Shown: positions 1-12,700 of the stretch, in pieces
Layout of the letters: every line of letters starts with the position of its first letter
How positions within the stretch are numbered: position 1 is the first letter of the stretch
NCBI GenBank assembly: GCA_032358165.1
Contig: JAALGY010000021.1
Span: 1-64,000 of the forward strand
Direction of reading: 5' to 3'
Length of the DNA stretch: 64,000 nt
DNA from: Diplosphaera chodatii
Lineage: Eukaryota > Chlorophyta > Trebouxiophyceae > Prasiolales > Stichococcaceae
The notes under the pieces: model-generated
What the model was told of the DNA's origin: nothing
Databases searched by the model: none
The model's input: only the letters and a program-made list of their open reading frames with translations
Program-made: the position numbers and the translations under genes

Positions 1-562
1 CAGTCATGTAGGGCACCTTAACACTAGGCAAGAAAGGGTGGTTTTGATAGCAGAATTTCAGTGGGGCTGTGCCGATTGATAGCTGGTCCTGTGCAGATTG
101 ATAGCTGCGAACGCGGCTAAGTGCCGCCAGCACACAGCCCCTCAACATGCGCGACCCGTCTCAGAACATACTTTGCCATCTTGTCGGGGCCATCTGGTAG
201 GGTGTGACCTCTCGCACCGGCGATGCGGCACGCTATACCGTCCTGCGTCGAGGACCCTCCGGCAGCTAAACCGGCAGCAGTCGAGGCCCACGCACAGTGA
301 CAGCCCCGCGTGCCGCAGCGGCGAAGGCTGGACAGTCCTGAGACTGCACTTTGCCGGGCAGACATGCGGTGGGGGCCTAGGCTGGCCGTGCACGGGTGTT
401 TTTGGTCTGCAGGCTTGTCAGGCATGGCGTCGTGCTGCGCGCGCCTTGGGCAAATGCAGCAGGTGAGCGGCAACCTGGGAGTGGGTCTGGCATCAGCAGC
501 ACCTTCTGTGCGGCTGTGCGCCCCGTACGCCTGAGTCTGCAGCGACATCGAAGCCTTTGCTC
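1..562 (+). repeat. Left terminal inverted repeat arm
   Basis: This arm matches 4990-5542 in reverse complement. It opens with CAGTCATGTAGGGCACC, which is the reverse complement of the sequence ending at 5542. The reading frames in the arm have mirrored counterparts in the other arm, simply because the DNA is duplicated; they do not resemble a known protein. The arm may extend left of the window. Confidence 0.85.
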
Positions 563-3500
563 TGAGTCGGGTTGGGCGCGTCTCCGGGCTGTTAGCTGCC
601 TGTCTGCGGCCGACTGCCCATCCGGGACGTCTAACTGGGCTTTACAGTCATATTACGTGCCCGCAACGATGCTTCCTGTCCCATCGGGCTGCTACTAGAA
701 GGATTGCCTCCATGCACATCCATCAGATGCGATGCCCAGGTTCCATCGGTTGCATGAGAGAGCTGTCAAGCGAGCAAACAAGGCTCCCGCGTGATGCCAT
801 CACCCCCTGTAGGCCCTTTTACGTGCGGGCAACATTGGCACGTCGCAAAGCTGAAGCATTACATTGCACAACGCCCTGCGCTGCACATGCGCTTTCAGTG
901 TTGGGAACCAGCATGGAAGCAGCTGCTGCTGTCAGCAAAGGCCTGAAACTGCCCACAGCAGATTGTCAGCTCCAGAAGCACCCGCAGATTGCTGGCGTGT
1001 AGCAGGTGCAGCACTGAGCATCAGCGCCATGGACGATCCACCACCGACAGCCGCAACCAGGCCAGCTGCTGTTGCAACTGTTGCCCTGTAACCGTTCAGA
1101 CCCTACAGATACACACTCACAAAGTGTCCCGTTGCTTCTCAGTATGTGGCAGCCTCACTGTCATATGTACCAGCAGCGCAACATGCGTCAAGCTGCAACA
1201 TACATCTACGCCAATGCTTGCACCTGCCATTTGGCTGCACCTCTCTCCTCTCTAGGATGTCCAGCTGCCTCTGCACGGGCAGCGAAGATTTCAGCTGCTT
1301 TTGCCTACAGACTGTACAGCACCCCTGAGTGCACATGGGATGGTCCTGTGCGGACGCTTGTACGCCTAACATGAAGTCTTGGCTGAACGCGAGCAGCTGA
1401 AGTGTTGTTGCTAAAGTGTTGCTGGTGCACGTGTATTGCATGTGCGGCCTGCAACACCATTGCTGGTTGCCAGCGGAAGACACCTGGACTGAAAACCTGC
1501 ACCTGGACTGGAAACCTGCACCTGGACTGGCTTCAGTAGTCGGTGCTCTCTAACCACACCGCTTGTTCCCTGCTGATATCGGTGGATTGCGTGGCGCTAC
1601 GCTGTACTGGGACACCTCTCAAAGTGTCTACTTGAAAGCCTGCTGCTGGGTCCCTTCCACCTGCATCATGCAGACCACAAGCTCTTTGTGCAGTAGAGTG
1701 CAATTCCTAAGTGTGCACGTGTGGCACACCCTGAGGCTATAGTGCCTGCATGCAGGCGAGTGACCTGAGAAAGGTCATCGCTCACACACTGCCGGCAGAG
1801 CGTTGCTGTGCAGCGCAGCAGCAGCGGGTGGGATAATCGACGCGTGCGCATACATACACCAGAACACTCTCACGTACTCCGTACACGGTCCAGTCCTGCA
1901 TGTATGAAGCCTGCACAGCAATCAGTTTTTGCGCCAGGTTGTTGACATGCTGGACATGTCACTGTGATCTGCTGAAAGAAGCGATAGATGGTACTTGCAT
2001 ACCCAACTGCAACAAGCTCCCAGGCAAATTGTCTGCTCTCCCAATCAGATCATACCAATCGTGATTGCAGTGAACGTCCAGCACTCGCTGAATGTGGCAT
2101 GCCTGGTGTCTGAAAGTCAACTGTTGACAGTAACCTCGCCACTGAGACTGCATACGTGTATCATATTGGATATTCGGCGGTCAAGATTGTGGCAAAACCC
2201 AGGGTTTGTTGCAGTGACCTGCAGTGTAGGAGTGATCTACTGATCCGTCACATTTGAGCATAAGAACAGGCACAGTCACCGCACTATGTGAAGTCGCACA
2301 TGCACTTCTCAGACCAGTACTGATGGGGTTGTTGTCAACGGTGGACACCAGCGTTGCGACATATATAGCAGTGAAAGCAGGTGCCCTGCTGGCATCTCAC
2401 CATGACATCGACAACAGTGACCAGCAGCAGAGCAGGGCGGTATATGCTTGATGACGGAGATCTCTGCTACGCTGGGATTGCTAGCAGGCAAGTGTCCTGC
2501 TTTGCCGCAAGTGGCGACGGTGCAGCGTCTACGTTGTGCGCAGGGGCGTCAGCGGTGATACAGTTGTATGCGCAGCATAGCAGCAATCAACGGAGTGCGA
2601 TGTGAGGCATGTCATGAGCAGGCATCGGCATTGCTGGTTACAAGTGGACCCCTGAATACTCCTGCATGCAACCTCGTGCTAGCTGACAGTCCTGTTCGCA
2701 TAACCATCAGACTGCAGGCTGGCAATGGCACATCCGGTCGGCAGCGCCCCAACAAAGGACATGGCCAAGATGCTGCTCCTGCGTTCCTCCTACAGTGGCC
2801 GCACCTTCACAACTTCCACCACAGTAAGGTTTGAGCTGTCGAATGTCCAGGTGATTCAGAGAGTGATACATTCACCACGGGGATGGACACCCGATTGATT
2901 GCGACATGACCTGCTATGTGCTCAACTGGAACCATGCCTGCAGGTAGATACGACTGTTCCCGTCCACCAGCGTCAGTGAAACATCAGATGCAGCATTGCT
3001 TGTGGAGCTAGCACATGTAATGCTCGAGGACATAGCGGAAGTCCGTGCGCAGTGCGCAGTGCTTGAAGCTCAGTTTGCAATGCGCAGGATGCGCTGCCTG
3101 TGAGCGCAGGGCAAAGTGCAGGCGCATGCCTGAGGACGCATTGTGTGCACGCAGAGCATGGTTCTGTTCCAGGCCATTCTACAAGGTATTCTGACACCGC
3201 CGCGCAGGTAGGAGCAAATGAGAGCCGCACATGGCGGTCCGGCCTGTATAGTTATTTCCATCGACCATAAGTATGTGGTATCCACTGCATTGGCAGCGTC
3301 CCAGTTCGTGTCGAACATGCTGCAAACAAAGCGCTCCTCAGGTGTGGTCTTTAGGTAGCGGTAGATCTTCCCTGGGATGCAGGGTGCCATGTGGAGCAAT
3401 TGTCATAGGCTTGGCAGGTCAATGTGCAAAAGCCGGCACGAATGTGTTTGGGAAGCGCTGGAACAGCGGTGAGGACAAGTTGCATGTTTGGTCCGGAGAT

Positions 3501-4989
3501 TGAACTGCCGCTACCATGCACATCAGACCATGTATGCTTGTGTGTGAGTGCCGCCATTCGTATGGTGCAGGAGTGCCGAAGGGTGACTGCCGTGCACAGG
3601 TTTGCTCGTGCATCGAGTGGTCATCAATGCATGTCTGCCACTGATCAATTGTGACACCCCTGCTATTGCAGACCTACAGAACCATGACGCACTCCATCTG
3701 TCCGGACAAGCTGGCATGTGTAACACCACATACAGGACAGGTGCCCTCTCCTGCACTTTGCAATGTCGTGCTGCTCCAGGACAAATACTGCTGTGCGCAT
3801 GACTCCTGACAGACCACCAAATGTCATGCAGCGTCCTTAGAGCACTAATGGTTCCAAGAGAAATAGGCTGCAGACACCACTGCCTGCATCTGGCAGGTGC
3901 AATGTGGGCAGCAACGCATGCTGCAGCCGCCTGCAGCTGGCACCCACATACGACGGTGATGTTGGCGGCAGACGCGGTGCCACCTGCGAGGGCATGAGAT
4001 GTTCAGTGCCCAGCAGCACATCCAGCGTTTCAGTTGCAGCAGTTTGGCACATCAAGGGCTAGCTGCTTCAACACGAATGTGGCGCACCCGTGCAACCCAC
4101 CGCAATGACTCGAGGACTGCGCCTCTGCTGGCTGGCTATGCCTTGTGGAAGTGTTCACTTGATGGCGACAGCACACCTGAATGGCATTGGAAGTTGTCAA
4201 TGCAGCGCATCGCACCCGCTCACACTGTGCAGCCTCGCACCCTCCCATCTAATTGCCACATCTGCTCATGTGCGCAATGGCTGCCATCATCCCTCAGAAG
4301 AGGAGAATTTGCTCTGCACAGCACTACCAGCATGTGGTTCATGGGCACGATGCTGTACTGGCAGCATGCAAAATGTCGAAGCACAAACGAGATACACAGC
4401 TCATCAGCCTGGGAAGCTGCAGAAGTCCTATGTCATACGATACGTGGCAGCTGCTTGCCAATGTGCAGACTGCATCATGACATGTGTGGCGCACCAAGAT
4501 GGTGGTGGTTCCAGGCACAGGCACAGGCACAGGCTGCGCCTCAGTCGGCACTGAAAGCCGTGACTGCCGCGAGACTGCTGCCTGACGCTGTGCTGCTCAG
4601 CTGTGCTGCTAGGTTCTCGGAATTGTACATCAGCCACGGCTAGCATTGGTGCGCTGGTGGCAATCTGCGAGGCCTGCGCAGTGCGTCAATGTAAAGGCTC
4701 TTCTCTGAAAGAAGAGCCTTGAGAGACACCCAACGCTCTGCGATGTGTGGATGTCACAAGATCAGGATGGCAACGTGCACATAGGTCCGGCGGATCGCCA
4801 CTCCGTGCAGTCAACGCACCTGACATCTGATGGATGTGCATAGGGCGGACCCTCGGCCAGCAGCCTGATCGGCGCATGGCGATCCGTTCAGAGTACAGGA
4901 TGTGACAGAAACGCATCCTGCAGATTGCCGAGTATGCAATCAGCCAAGAGCACGCAGTATCAGCCCAAGAACGCACCCGGCCAGGGGCA
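563..4989. other. Interior of the inverted-repeat element, no gene seen
   Basis: About 4.4 kb with only short, unrelated open frames on both strands and no chain of exons that reads like a protein. It contains a small direct repeat at 1483-1530 and a short run of GGCACA units near 4509-4533. Nothing else was recognised. Confidence 0.5.
1483..1530. repeat. Short tandem repeat, about 19-base unit
   Basis: The phrase CACCTGGACTGGAAACCTG occurs about two and a half times in a row with small changes. It is too short to assign a role. Confidence 0.6.
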
Positions 4990-5542
4990 GGGCAATGGCT
5001 TCGATGTCCATGCAAAAGCAGGCGTATGGGGCGCACAGCCGCACAGAAGGTGCTCCTGATGCCAGACCCACTCCCAGGTTGCCGCTCACCTGCTGCATCT
5101 GCCCAAGGCGCGCGCAGCACGACGCCATGCCTGACAAGCCTGCAGACCAAAAACACCCGTGCACGGCCAGCCTAGGCCCCCACCGCATGTCTCCCCGGCA
5201 CAGTGCAGTCTCAGGCCTTCGCCGCTGCGGCACGCGGGGCTGTCACTGTGCGTGGGCCTCGAATGCTGCCGGTTTAGCTGCCGGAGGGTCCTCGACGCAG
5301 GACGGTATAGCGTGCCGCATCGCCGGTGCGAGAGGTCACACCCTACCAGATGGCCCCGACAAGATGGCAAAGTATGTTCTGAGACGGGTCGCGCATGTTG
5401 AGGGGCTGTGTGCTGGCGGCACTTAGCCGCGTTCGCAGCTATCAATCTGCACAGGACCAGCTATCAATCGGCACAGCCCCACTGAAATTCTGCTATCAAA
5501 ACCACCCTTTCTTGCCTAGTGTTAAGGTGCCCTACATGACTG
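4990..5542 (-). repeat. Right terminal inverted repeat arm
   Basis: Reverse complement of 1-562. Relative to the left arm it lacks 9 bases (the left arm has extra bases near 327-340). Sequence beyond 5542 has no visible partner because the left partner would lie outside the window. Confidence 0.85.
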
Positions 5543-5748
5543 GATCTTGGCAGTCTGGGCAGTGTCTGGGATGCCTCAACACATTCCTCAGCGTTCCAGA
5601 CAAGCAACTTCGGGACGTGCGCGGCTGCAGATTGTAAGCAGCAGCACAGTACGACCCTGAGTGAGCTGCAGAAAACGGTTGAGATGACGGAGCGGTGAAC
5701 GACGACTCTGAAGCCCAGCTTCCCTGCGGGTGCTGAAACAACAGCTTG

Positions 5749-8700
5749 ATGTGCAACTTTGTTATGCTGGCTCTGGTCCTCTGTTTGGGCATCCTTGGAG
5801 GCGCACACGCTCGCTCAGTGCCCTCTGATGCCGTGCGCGCGCCCATCATCCTCGTGCCGGTGCGTTCAGCACCATGCTGTCATTGCGTCCTGCGTCATGC
5901 ATGGCCGGTCATGGAGACACCTCGTTGCCTGCGCCACCGATGGCTTTACCAAGCAAGCATCTGCAACGGCTTCATTGCAGGGTCTGGGTGGGTCGGTGCT
6001 GGAGTCAAAGCTGACAAATGTGACGCAGCCGCACAGAGCATGCTCCGGCGACCATGACTGGCAGGTGTGTCGCAGTGCCGTGGCAGCAGCATCGGACAGC
6101 GTGACGCGGCAACAGCCCAGTGCAAGATGTTGATGTCCTTGCCTCACAGGAAGCACACTAGGCCAGTGCGACAACACCATACTGCAATGCTAATGCTCAG
6201 TAGCTGCACATCTCTCGTTGGTCTAGTCCCGGTGTACGTGCTGATGCCGGTGCACATCAATGCTCAGGTGGAGTGGGTGCTTCCCAGCCTGGATCTGCTG
6301 CTGATCGACTGCCTGCTCGAGAACCTGAAGGTCCTCTATGACCCGGCAACAGAGAGGTGTGCACGCTGCACTCAGTGCATCCAGAGTGCATCCACTGAGT
6401 GCATGACCTCCTGCGCATTCCGACCCTTGCAGCATGACCCGTCCAGGCGGAAGGCTTTCTCTACCTGTAAGCTGCTTTGCAGGTACAGCAACAACACAGG
6501 CGTGGAGATCCGGCCGTACAAGTTTGGCGGTCTGGAGGGTGTGGCGGCCCTGGACCCCCAGCTGCCGGACACCACCGCGACCTACGCCCCCATGATCCAG
6601 GTCAGCACGTCAGGCGAGGCAGGACAGCCTCGTGTGCATCAGCTCAAATACACAGAAGTACAACTTAGGTATACACAGTGCATGGGCTGTGCGGTCGCTA
6701 CACGGGCTTTCTGACACTTTGAAGTCACACCTGTACAGGCGCTGGGTGACATCGGCTACAGGGAGGGCCAGGACCTGTTTGGCGCGCCCTACGACTTCAG
6801 GCTGGCAGCAGATGGCCTCGATCAGGTTGCTGTCGCAGCTGCTTCGTGCACCCCACACTGTTCTTTTGCATGCCAAGGTTGGCACCCTTGATGTGTCGAG
6901 ACGCCGCATGGCTGCGTCGCCCGTCCTTGCAAAGCACGTCGATGTGTGGTCCCCCAGATTGGGTGGTTCAAGCGGTTCCAGAACCTCGTGGAGGAGGCGG
7001 TGGAGAAAAACCATGGGCAGCCGGCAGTGCTGATTGCACACTCGATGGGCAACCTCGTCACCTACTACTTCCTCAAGCAGGTAGTCTGCTCGCCAGCTGT
7101 GTGTTTGAGTATGCAGGCTGTAGTCCATTATCTGCTCCTAGGTTTGCTGTGCTTGGCGACGTCCGACTGCTCTGAGCACTTACTGCCGTCATATCCCTGT
7201 GACACCAATGCTTGCTGGTTGACTTCGCAGATTGAGCAGGATCCTATTGCGGAGCTGTCGAGTTGGACGCATCGGCATGTCGCCGGCCTGATATCCATGG
7301 CAGCCCCCTGGTGAACTTCGTCACGAATGAATTCACGCATGACGTTCACTGCACAGCAGATGTGCCCATTGACCTGTCTCAATGGATCTCTTACAACCTT
7401 TGGCCCCTGTGTCATGCAGGGAGGGGTCCGTCACAGCCATGAAGGGGCAGATATCAGGTGCAGGACCATTTCAATCCCTGCGACCAGCTGACCAGCAGTG
7501 CTGCTTTTGGAGTGCATTTGCATACTGATCAGCGCCTTTCAACTGCCGGAGTACGTTACACTGAGATATTGCATTGCACACACAGGAGATCCATTCGATC
7601 TGCCGCTCCCGCATGCCCTGCTGCGCCCCGTCCAGAAGACAGCGCCCTCGGGCCCCTGGCTATTCCCCCGAGGTGAGGCCGCCGTGCCTGACGGTCCCCA
7701 ACATGTTGCGGCTTTCGAAAGTCTCCTTCAAGCCCTGACATGGTCCACAGCAGGCCAGGTTCGAGGTGCTCTGTGGGATGTGTGGGGTCCAGGCAGCTCT
7801 GAGGCTGTGTGGTGCGGCTGTGAACTGCAGAAGCGGCATATGGGGATGATGTGCTGGTGCACACCGCCGGCGGCGACAGCTACACGGCGTCCAAGGAGGA
7901 CGCAATGCGGCTGCTGCACGACCTGAGGCTGGACCAGCAGGCGGCCATCTACCCACGGGTGGCCAACCTCATCAACCCCATCTCGCCTCTGCAGGTAGCG
8001 CAAACCATACTGTAAAATCACGTTGGGCAGGTTGGTTTAGGGTCTGCTGGCCTGAATGTTTCAGCTGTGACTGTTTACATTGACTGACAACACCATGGCA
8101 CACCTGCATTGGTGCTGCCCTGCAGGTGCCAGTGCACTGCATCTATGGGACAAACGTGAACACAGAGGTCAGGCCCGCTCCTTCCTAATCCTTCAATGCT
8201 CACCTTTCCCTCTGCTGAGCGCTGTTATTTCCGTCCCTTTCTACTGATCAGCCACACAAGCGAGCAGCCCTGTGTCGTCCAGGTCGGCTACGGCTACGAC
8301 CTGGAGCACTTTGGCGGGGAGGAGGTGCCGCCGGCGCCGCGCCGCATCTCCCAGGGCCCAGGCGACGGCACCGTCAACCTGCGCTCCCTGAAGTCCTGCG
8401 TGCAGCTGGGGCCCCAGGTGCGCCCCCGCAACCACTCGGCTGCCGCTGGGGGCATGTGCGCCCATCCCAATCCTGATCCCACTGGCGCTCTAGGAGTGTG
8501 CTGGCTGTTGTGCACACCAAGGATCACCACGACAGCTTGTCATTGTGTCATGTCATCAATGTGCACAAGTGGGCCGACGACCCGCAAGAGGTCAGGCTAT
8601 TGAAGGTGCATGCTGCTCCAAGCTGATGCTCAACCTGCTGCCTTGCCCCTTTGCAGGCGCAGCAGCATGTGCCGAACCCCAACGCCACGCACCTGGGCAT

Positions 8701-8851
8701 CCTCAAGGATGATGCAGCCATCGACCTGGTGCTGGATCTGGTGCGGCAGCTGCAGCGGGAGACGCCAGGCTTGTTGCAGAAGAGGCGGCAGCATGCGACC
8801 GACAGAAGCCTGTTTGACCGCTTCAATGCTGCACTCTCCGCCGTGTTCTGA
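5749..8851 (+). CDS. LCAT-like acyltransferase / lysosomal-type phospholipase A2
   Basis: Fourteen exons: 5749-5859, 5981-6064, 6268-6356, 6483-6600, 6739-6825, 6958-7080, 7231-7310, 7420-7457, 7586-7672, 7831-7994, 8126-8167, 8283-8417, 8570-8590, 8657-8851 (457 aa). The N-terminus is a clear signal peptide (MCNFVMLALVLCLGILGG) followed by the family opening IILVPGLGGSVLE. The nucleophile elbow is AHSMGN, the acid lies in GDGTVN and the histidine in NATHLGIL, giving the Ser-Asp-His triad of the lecithin:cholesterol acyltransferase fold. The order and spacing follow animal group XV phospholipase A2 and the soluble plant LCAT-like enzymes, not PDAT, which has an N-terminal membrane anchor. It should act on phospholipids or sterols in the secretory or vacuolar compartment; substrate choice cannot be read from sequence. 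The 21-nt exon 13 uses a weak AAG acceptor and is the least certain part. Confidence 0.85.
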
Positions 8852-9758
8852 TGCTGAACGGATGTATGGTAGCAGCGGCCGTACCATGCTGTCTGGTCGG
8901 CAGCTTGAACTATACCACGGAATATTGAATGTCAGTCACTCAGCTTTGCAGCCCGGTGCACTTGTACATTTCTGATAGTGTGTGTAGGATGTGGGTGCAC
9001 CAGAAGTCGCCGCTTTTGTCAGGCGTACTGAATGGCGTAGATTCACGATCAGGCTCCACATGACCTGCATGGTTGTTGGATTGCCTGCTACAGCCTGCTA
9101 CAAAGTGCAGTGTTGCAGCTTAATTTACCACGATCAAATTGTCCAACTGATGCTGCAGTGCAGTCAACTTCAACGAAAGCAACATCGGATACTGTATTCA
9201 ACTGATGCCAATAGTGCGGTGCTGCCATCACATTCTGGCATCTATCCTGCTCAGCCCTGCATCCTGCCTGCTCGTACAAGTGCTGCAAGGCACCACCTTG
9301 TTGCACAGAAGGTCCCCAGATCCCAATTGATAGTGCTGTCCACTGGCTGTGTTCCGTAGCCAACACCTGTTATGACATTTTCGGTACTCACACGAGCTCG
9401 CCTTCTCAACTCGATGTGGCAAGCCCCTTGCCTGATGGCAGCGCAGTCACCAGCTGCAGCCGCGAATGTCAGTCGATGACTGCCGCTGCCCATGTCCGCT
9501 CACAACAGCGTACCCTCGGTACTTGTCGCGCAGGGTGCGCAGCGGGCTGATCCTCTTTGTGCCAGCAGCCCCTACTTCCGCCGCGTTCATCCGTGCAACC
9601 GGCACACCTGCTGGGCTACTGGAGAAGCCGGATGTGGTATGTGGCAGCTGCGCCGCGGATGTGCACGCCACCGCGACTGGCTTGGAGCAAGGCGCCGCAG
9701 GAGCTCCAGCAGCCGACGGTGGTGCCCTGGCCCGGGGCGCGGGGCTCGCCGCGCGCCG
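8852..9758. other. Convergent intergenic region
   Basis: It lies between the stop codons of the LCAT-like gene (+) and ARC5/DRP5B (-) and must hold both 3' untranslated regions. No TGTAA poly(A) motif, repeat or further exon was recognised. Confidence 0.5.
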
Positions 9759-12700
9759 TCACCGCAGCGCATTTGCGGACAGGCTGCCGCGGCCGGCAGC
9801 GCGTGATGCCTCCAGGGCCTCCAGCCGCTTGCCCAGCTTGGTCTGCGCCTGCAGTGCCGCAAGGGCACTCTTGGTGCACAGGCCGGACATCCGCTGGACA
9901 TCCGCCACGGTCAACTGGGCAGCCGTCCGCTGTAGTTGCCAGGCAGGGTACAAACGTGCTTGGGTTGACGTGCAAGCTGGCGTTCAGCCGACAGCACCTT
10001 GGAGGGGGGCGTGGTGAGGGGGTTGGGCGTGCCGGACCGCATGTGGTTGAGCGCCGACATGCGCAGCGGCTCTGGCGGCGGGCCCGTCGGCTGCAGCAGC
10101 AGAAAAGCAGCATCGGCGTGCTGGTAGTGGTGCACGGGCAACTCTGTCCAGGAAGTCTGGTACGATGGGAGCAAGTGGGGCCACTGCAATGCATCATCGT
10201 GTCAATGAATGTCGCAACGGTATGATGACAAAGCATGAACGGGCAACTTGAGAGCATGCACCTGCATGGTGCCGGGCTTGGAGCCGGCGGCCTGCTCCTG
10301 CTGCTGCGCCAGCGTCAGGTGGATGCTGGCGAACTTGCGCTGCAGGGACTCCACCTGGCGGCAGGGGCACACGAGCGTGGAGTGGCAGTTTGCTAGGGTT
10401 CAGGACCGGGCCCAGGCCGCAGCTTCCACTACAAACACTGCTGTTTGGTGGAGCGCACAGCAGGAACACAGAGTAGGGCGCCTCGACCGCTTGCCTGGTG
10501 CAGCTCCGACTCCAGGCTGCGCAGGCGGTTGTCCAGGGCGCTGCGCGTGGCCCGCACGTCAAACACGCCGTCCAGGTCCTGTGGGGAGCACAGCGGCTGC
10601 TGACATGCAAGAGCTGTGCTGGCGATGGTCGTCAGTGACCGCAGGGCAGGTCACGACACGACTGCGCACCTGGCGGCGGTGTGCACATCACCGAGCATGT
10701 ACATGTTGTGCGGATCTTCTCTGCCTACAGCTGGCAGTGTGTTGCAGCGCACCTGCGAGTAGGCGGTCTCCAGCTCCTCCCGCAGCCGCCCCGGGAACGC
10801 GTCCAGCAGCGGCATCAGGAAGAAGCAGTTGAACTTGAGCTCCACCGTCGTGACCACCTGGTCCCGGATGCCTGCGCGCAGTGGGATGGGGCAACAAATT
10901 TCAGCTGATTGCCGGCCTCGTCCTCAAGGCCTCGTCCTCCTGTGTGTTTCCATTAGCAAACTCCTCCCACAAACTCCTCCCACAAGTTGCGGAGGGGACT
11001 GGTTGTATAGGCCAATGGCAGCTGCTGTATGCATGGGTCCCGAAGACACACCCTCGAAGATTTGGCACACCAGCGCGGCCACCAGCTGCTCCGACAGCGC
11101 CCCCAGCTGCCGGCTCCACAGCGTCGACTCCAGCATCTGCGCACCGCCCCATGCGTGATTGTGTGTGCAGCAACAGCACTGCCCAGGCATGGGTGACATA
11201 ACCGCAGCAGGGCAGGCTCCGGCCCGCAATGCTGTGTCGTGAAGGTGCCCGATATTGCCCAGACGATGGCACAGCAGCTGAGCCCACGAAAGGCCGGCAG
11301 CACCTCTGCCACGCCGCCACCTCCAGCGCCGGAGGTCGCAGCGGCTGCTGCGGGGCGCGCCTCCCTGCCACCAGCGGCGGCAGTGGCGTCCGCCTGGACG
11401 GCTGGCATCTAACAAGACGGCAATATTGACTGTCAGATCACCATTGGCTGGCGTCTGCAATGGGCAGCTTCATAAGATCACACCTTCCTGAGCAGCATGC
11501 AAACACTGCCTGTTGAACGCCAGAGTATATGATCAGGCGCACCACGTGCTTCGGAGGATGGCAGCACAACACTCTCGTATAGAATACACATCAATGTGAC
11601 GCACCCGGCGCAGCATGGCGGTCATTGCGTCGCTGGACTTGGTGTGCAGGCTCCAGGTCACATAGCGTGTTGTGCTGGTCAGGTCCTCCAGGCACCTGCA
11701 CAGGGCGAAAGAAACAAAGGTGACGTGGCGGCATCCTGCTACATGACAGCGGACGTTGGCCATGGTGCTGTAGATCTGGCGTGTCACAGCCTGCAGGTCC
11801 TGCACAGTGGAAGATGTCGCAAGCATGCGTGCTTTCCAGACCAGACAGGTTGTGCAGCTGCGCAGGTAGACAGCACGCTGCCGGCGCCCACACTGAGCAG
11901 CAGCACACCTGGTGCGGGTGGCGGCCTCCACCTCCTCCACGAAGCCGTGGAAGCAGGCGCCCACGCGCTTGAGGAACAGGTCGTGGCCCGTCAGCCCGGC
12001 GCCCTCCTTGGCCAGCAGGTGCAGCGCGATGGGCAGCATCCGCCGCAGCACGTGCGCAAAGCGGTAGCCCAGCTGCGCAGGTTGAGCCGCTGCCTCAGCC
12101 CTGTGCTGCTAGCTAGCAAGCCACTGCATCTGTGCCGGATCACAGGCTTCGGCTGACAGCCTGCCCGAGCATGGCCGGCAGACTGTGAGGGCTTCACCCG
12201 CTGCTGCATGTCTGGGCTCCAGCCGCCTCTTGCAGCCCTGGTGTGACCCACAGCTCTCTGGGGAGACCTCACCTGGTGGACAAAGGGCTCGAACATGTCG
12301 CGAGCGCGCGACACCGCGATCACGCAGGCCGTGCGCATGTAGTTCACGCCATCATGGAAGTCGTCCACGCCACACGCGTTCACGATCTCCTCACGCCTGC
12401 AGCATGGCATTTGTTGCATCCTTGCTCTGGCTGCTCTACTCCCATAGCATCTCTTGCGATCGTGCATCTACAACCAACTGCCAGGTCATGGACTGCCAGA
12501 CATTAGCAACCGCCCGCGGCTTCCTCCTGTAAACCCAGCTGAGACAAGAGTTATTATTAAGCTGTTCGGACTGTCAAAGCAAAGCAAGTGACTGAGAGAT
12601 CCCCGAGCAGTGTGCGCTGGCAACAGCGGCAGCCCGCACGTGATGTCGGGGCAGGCGATGGCGCCGACTGCGCAGCGGAACTCGGCCATGGCGCGGTGGT

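Larger units (their letters stand above)
1..5542. mobile_element. Large inverted-repeat element, probably non-autonomous DNA transposon
   Basis: Bases 1-562 reappear in reverse complement at about 4990-5542 (base x pairs with 5543-x at the outer end). The two arms are almost identical over the first 300 bases and differ by a 9-base gap and scattered substitutions further in, after which similarity fades. A further 18-base match (712-729 against 4824-4841) lies just inside. The roughly 4.4 kb interior shows no convincing protein, so no transposase was found. The left arm runs into the window edge, so the true outer end and any target-site duplication cannot be seen. High arm identity suggests recent insertion or arm homogenisation. 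A foldback or MITE-like transposon is the best fit; a segmental inverted duplication is the alternative. Confidence 0.6.

Noticed and set aside
98..466. Open frames of 119-174 residues in the inverted arms, present at both ends of the element
   Set aside because: They occur on both strands of both arms because the DNA is duplicated and GC-rich. None resembles a known protein, and the 9-base gap is the only sign of frame conservation.
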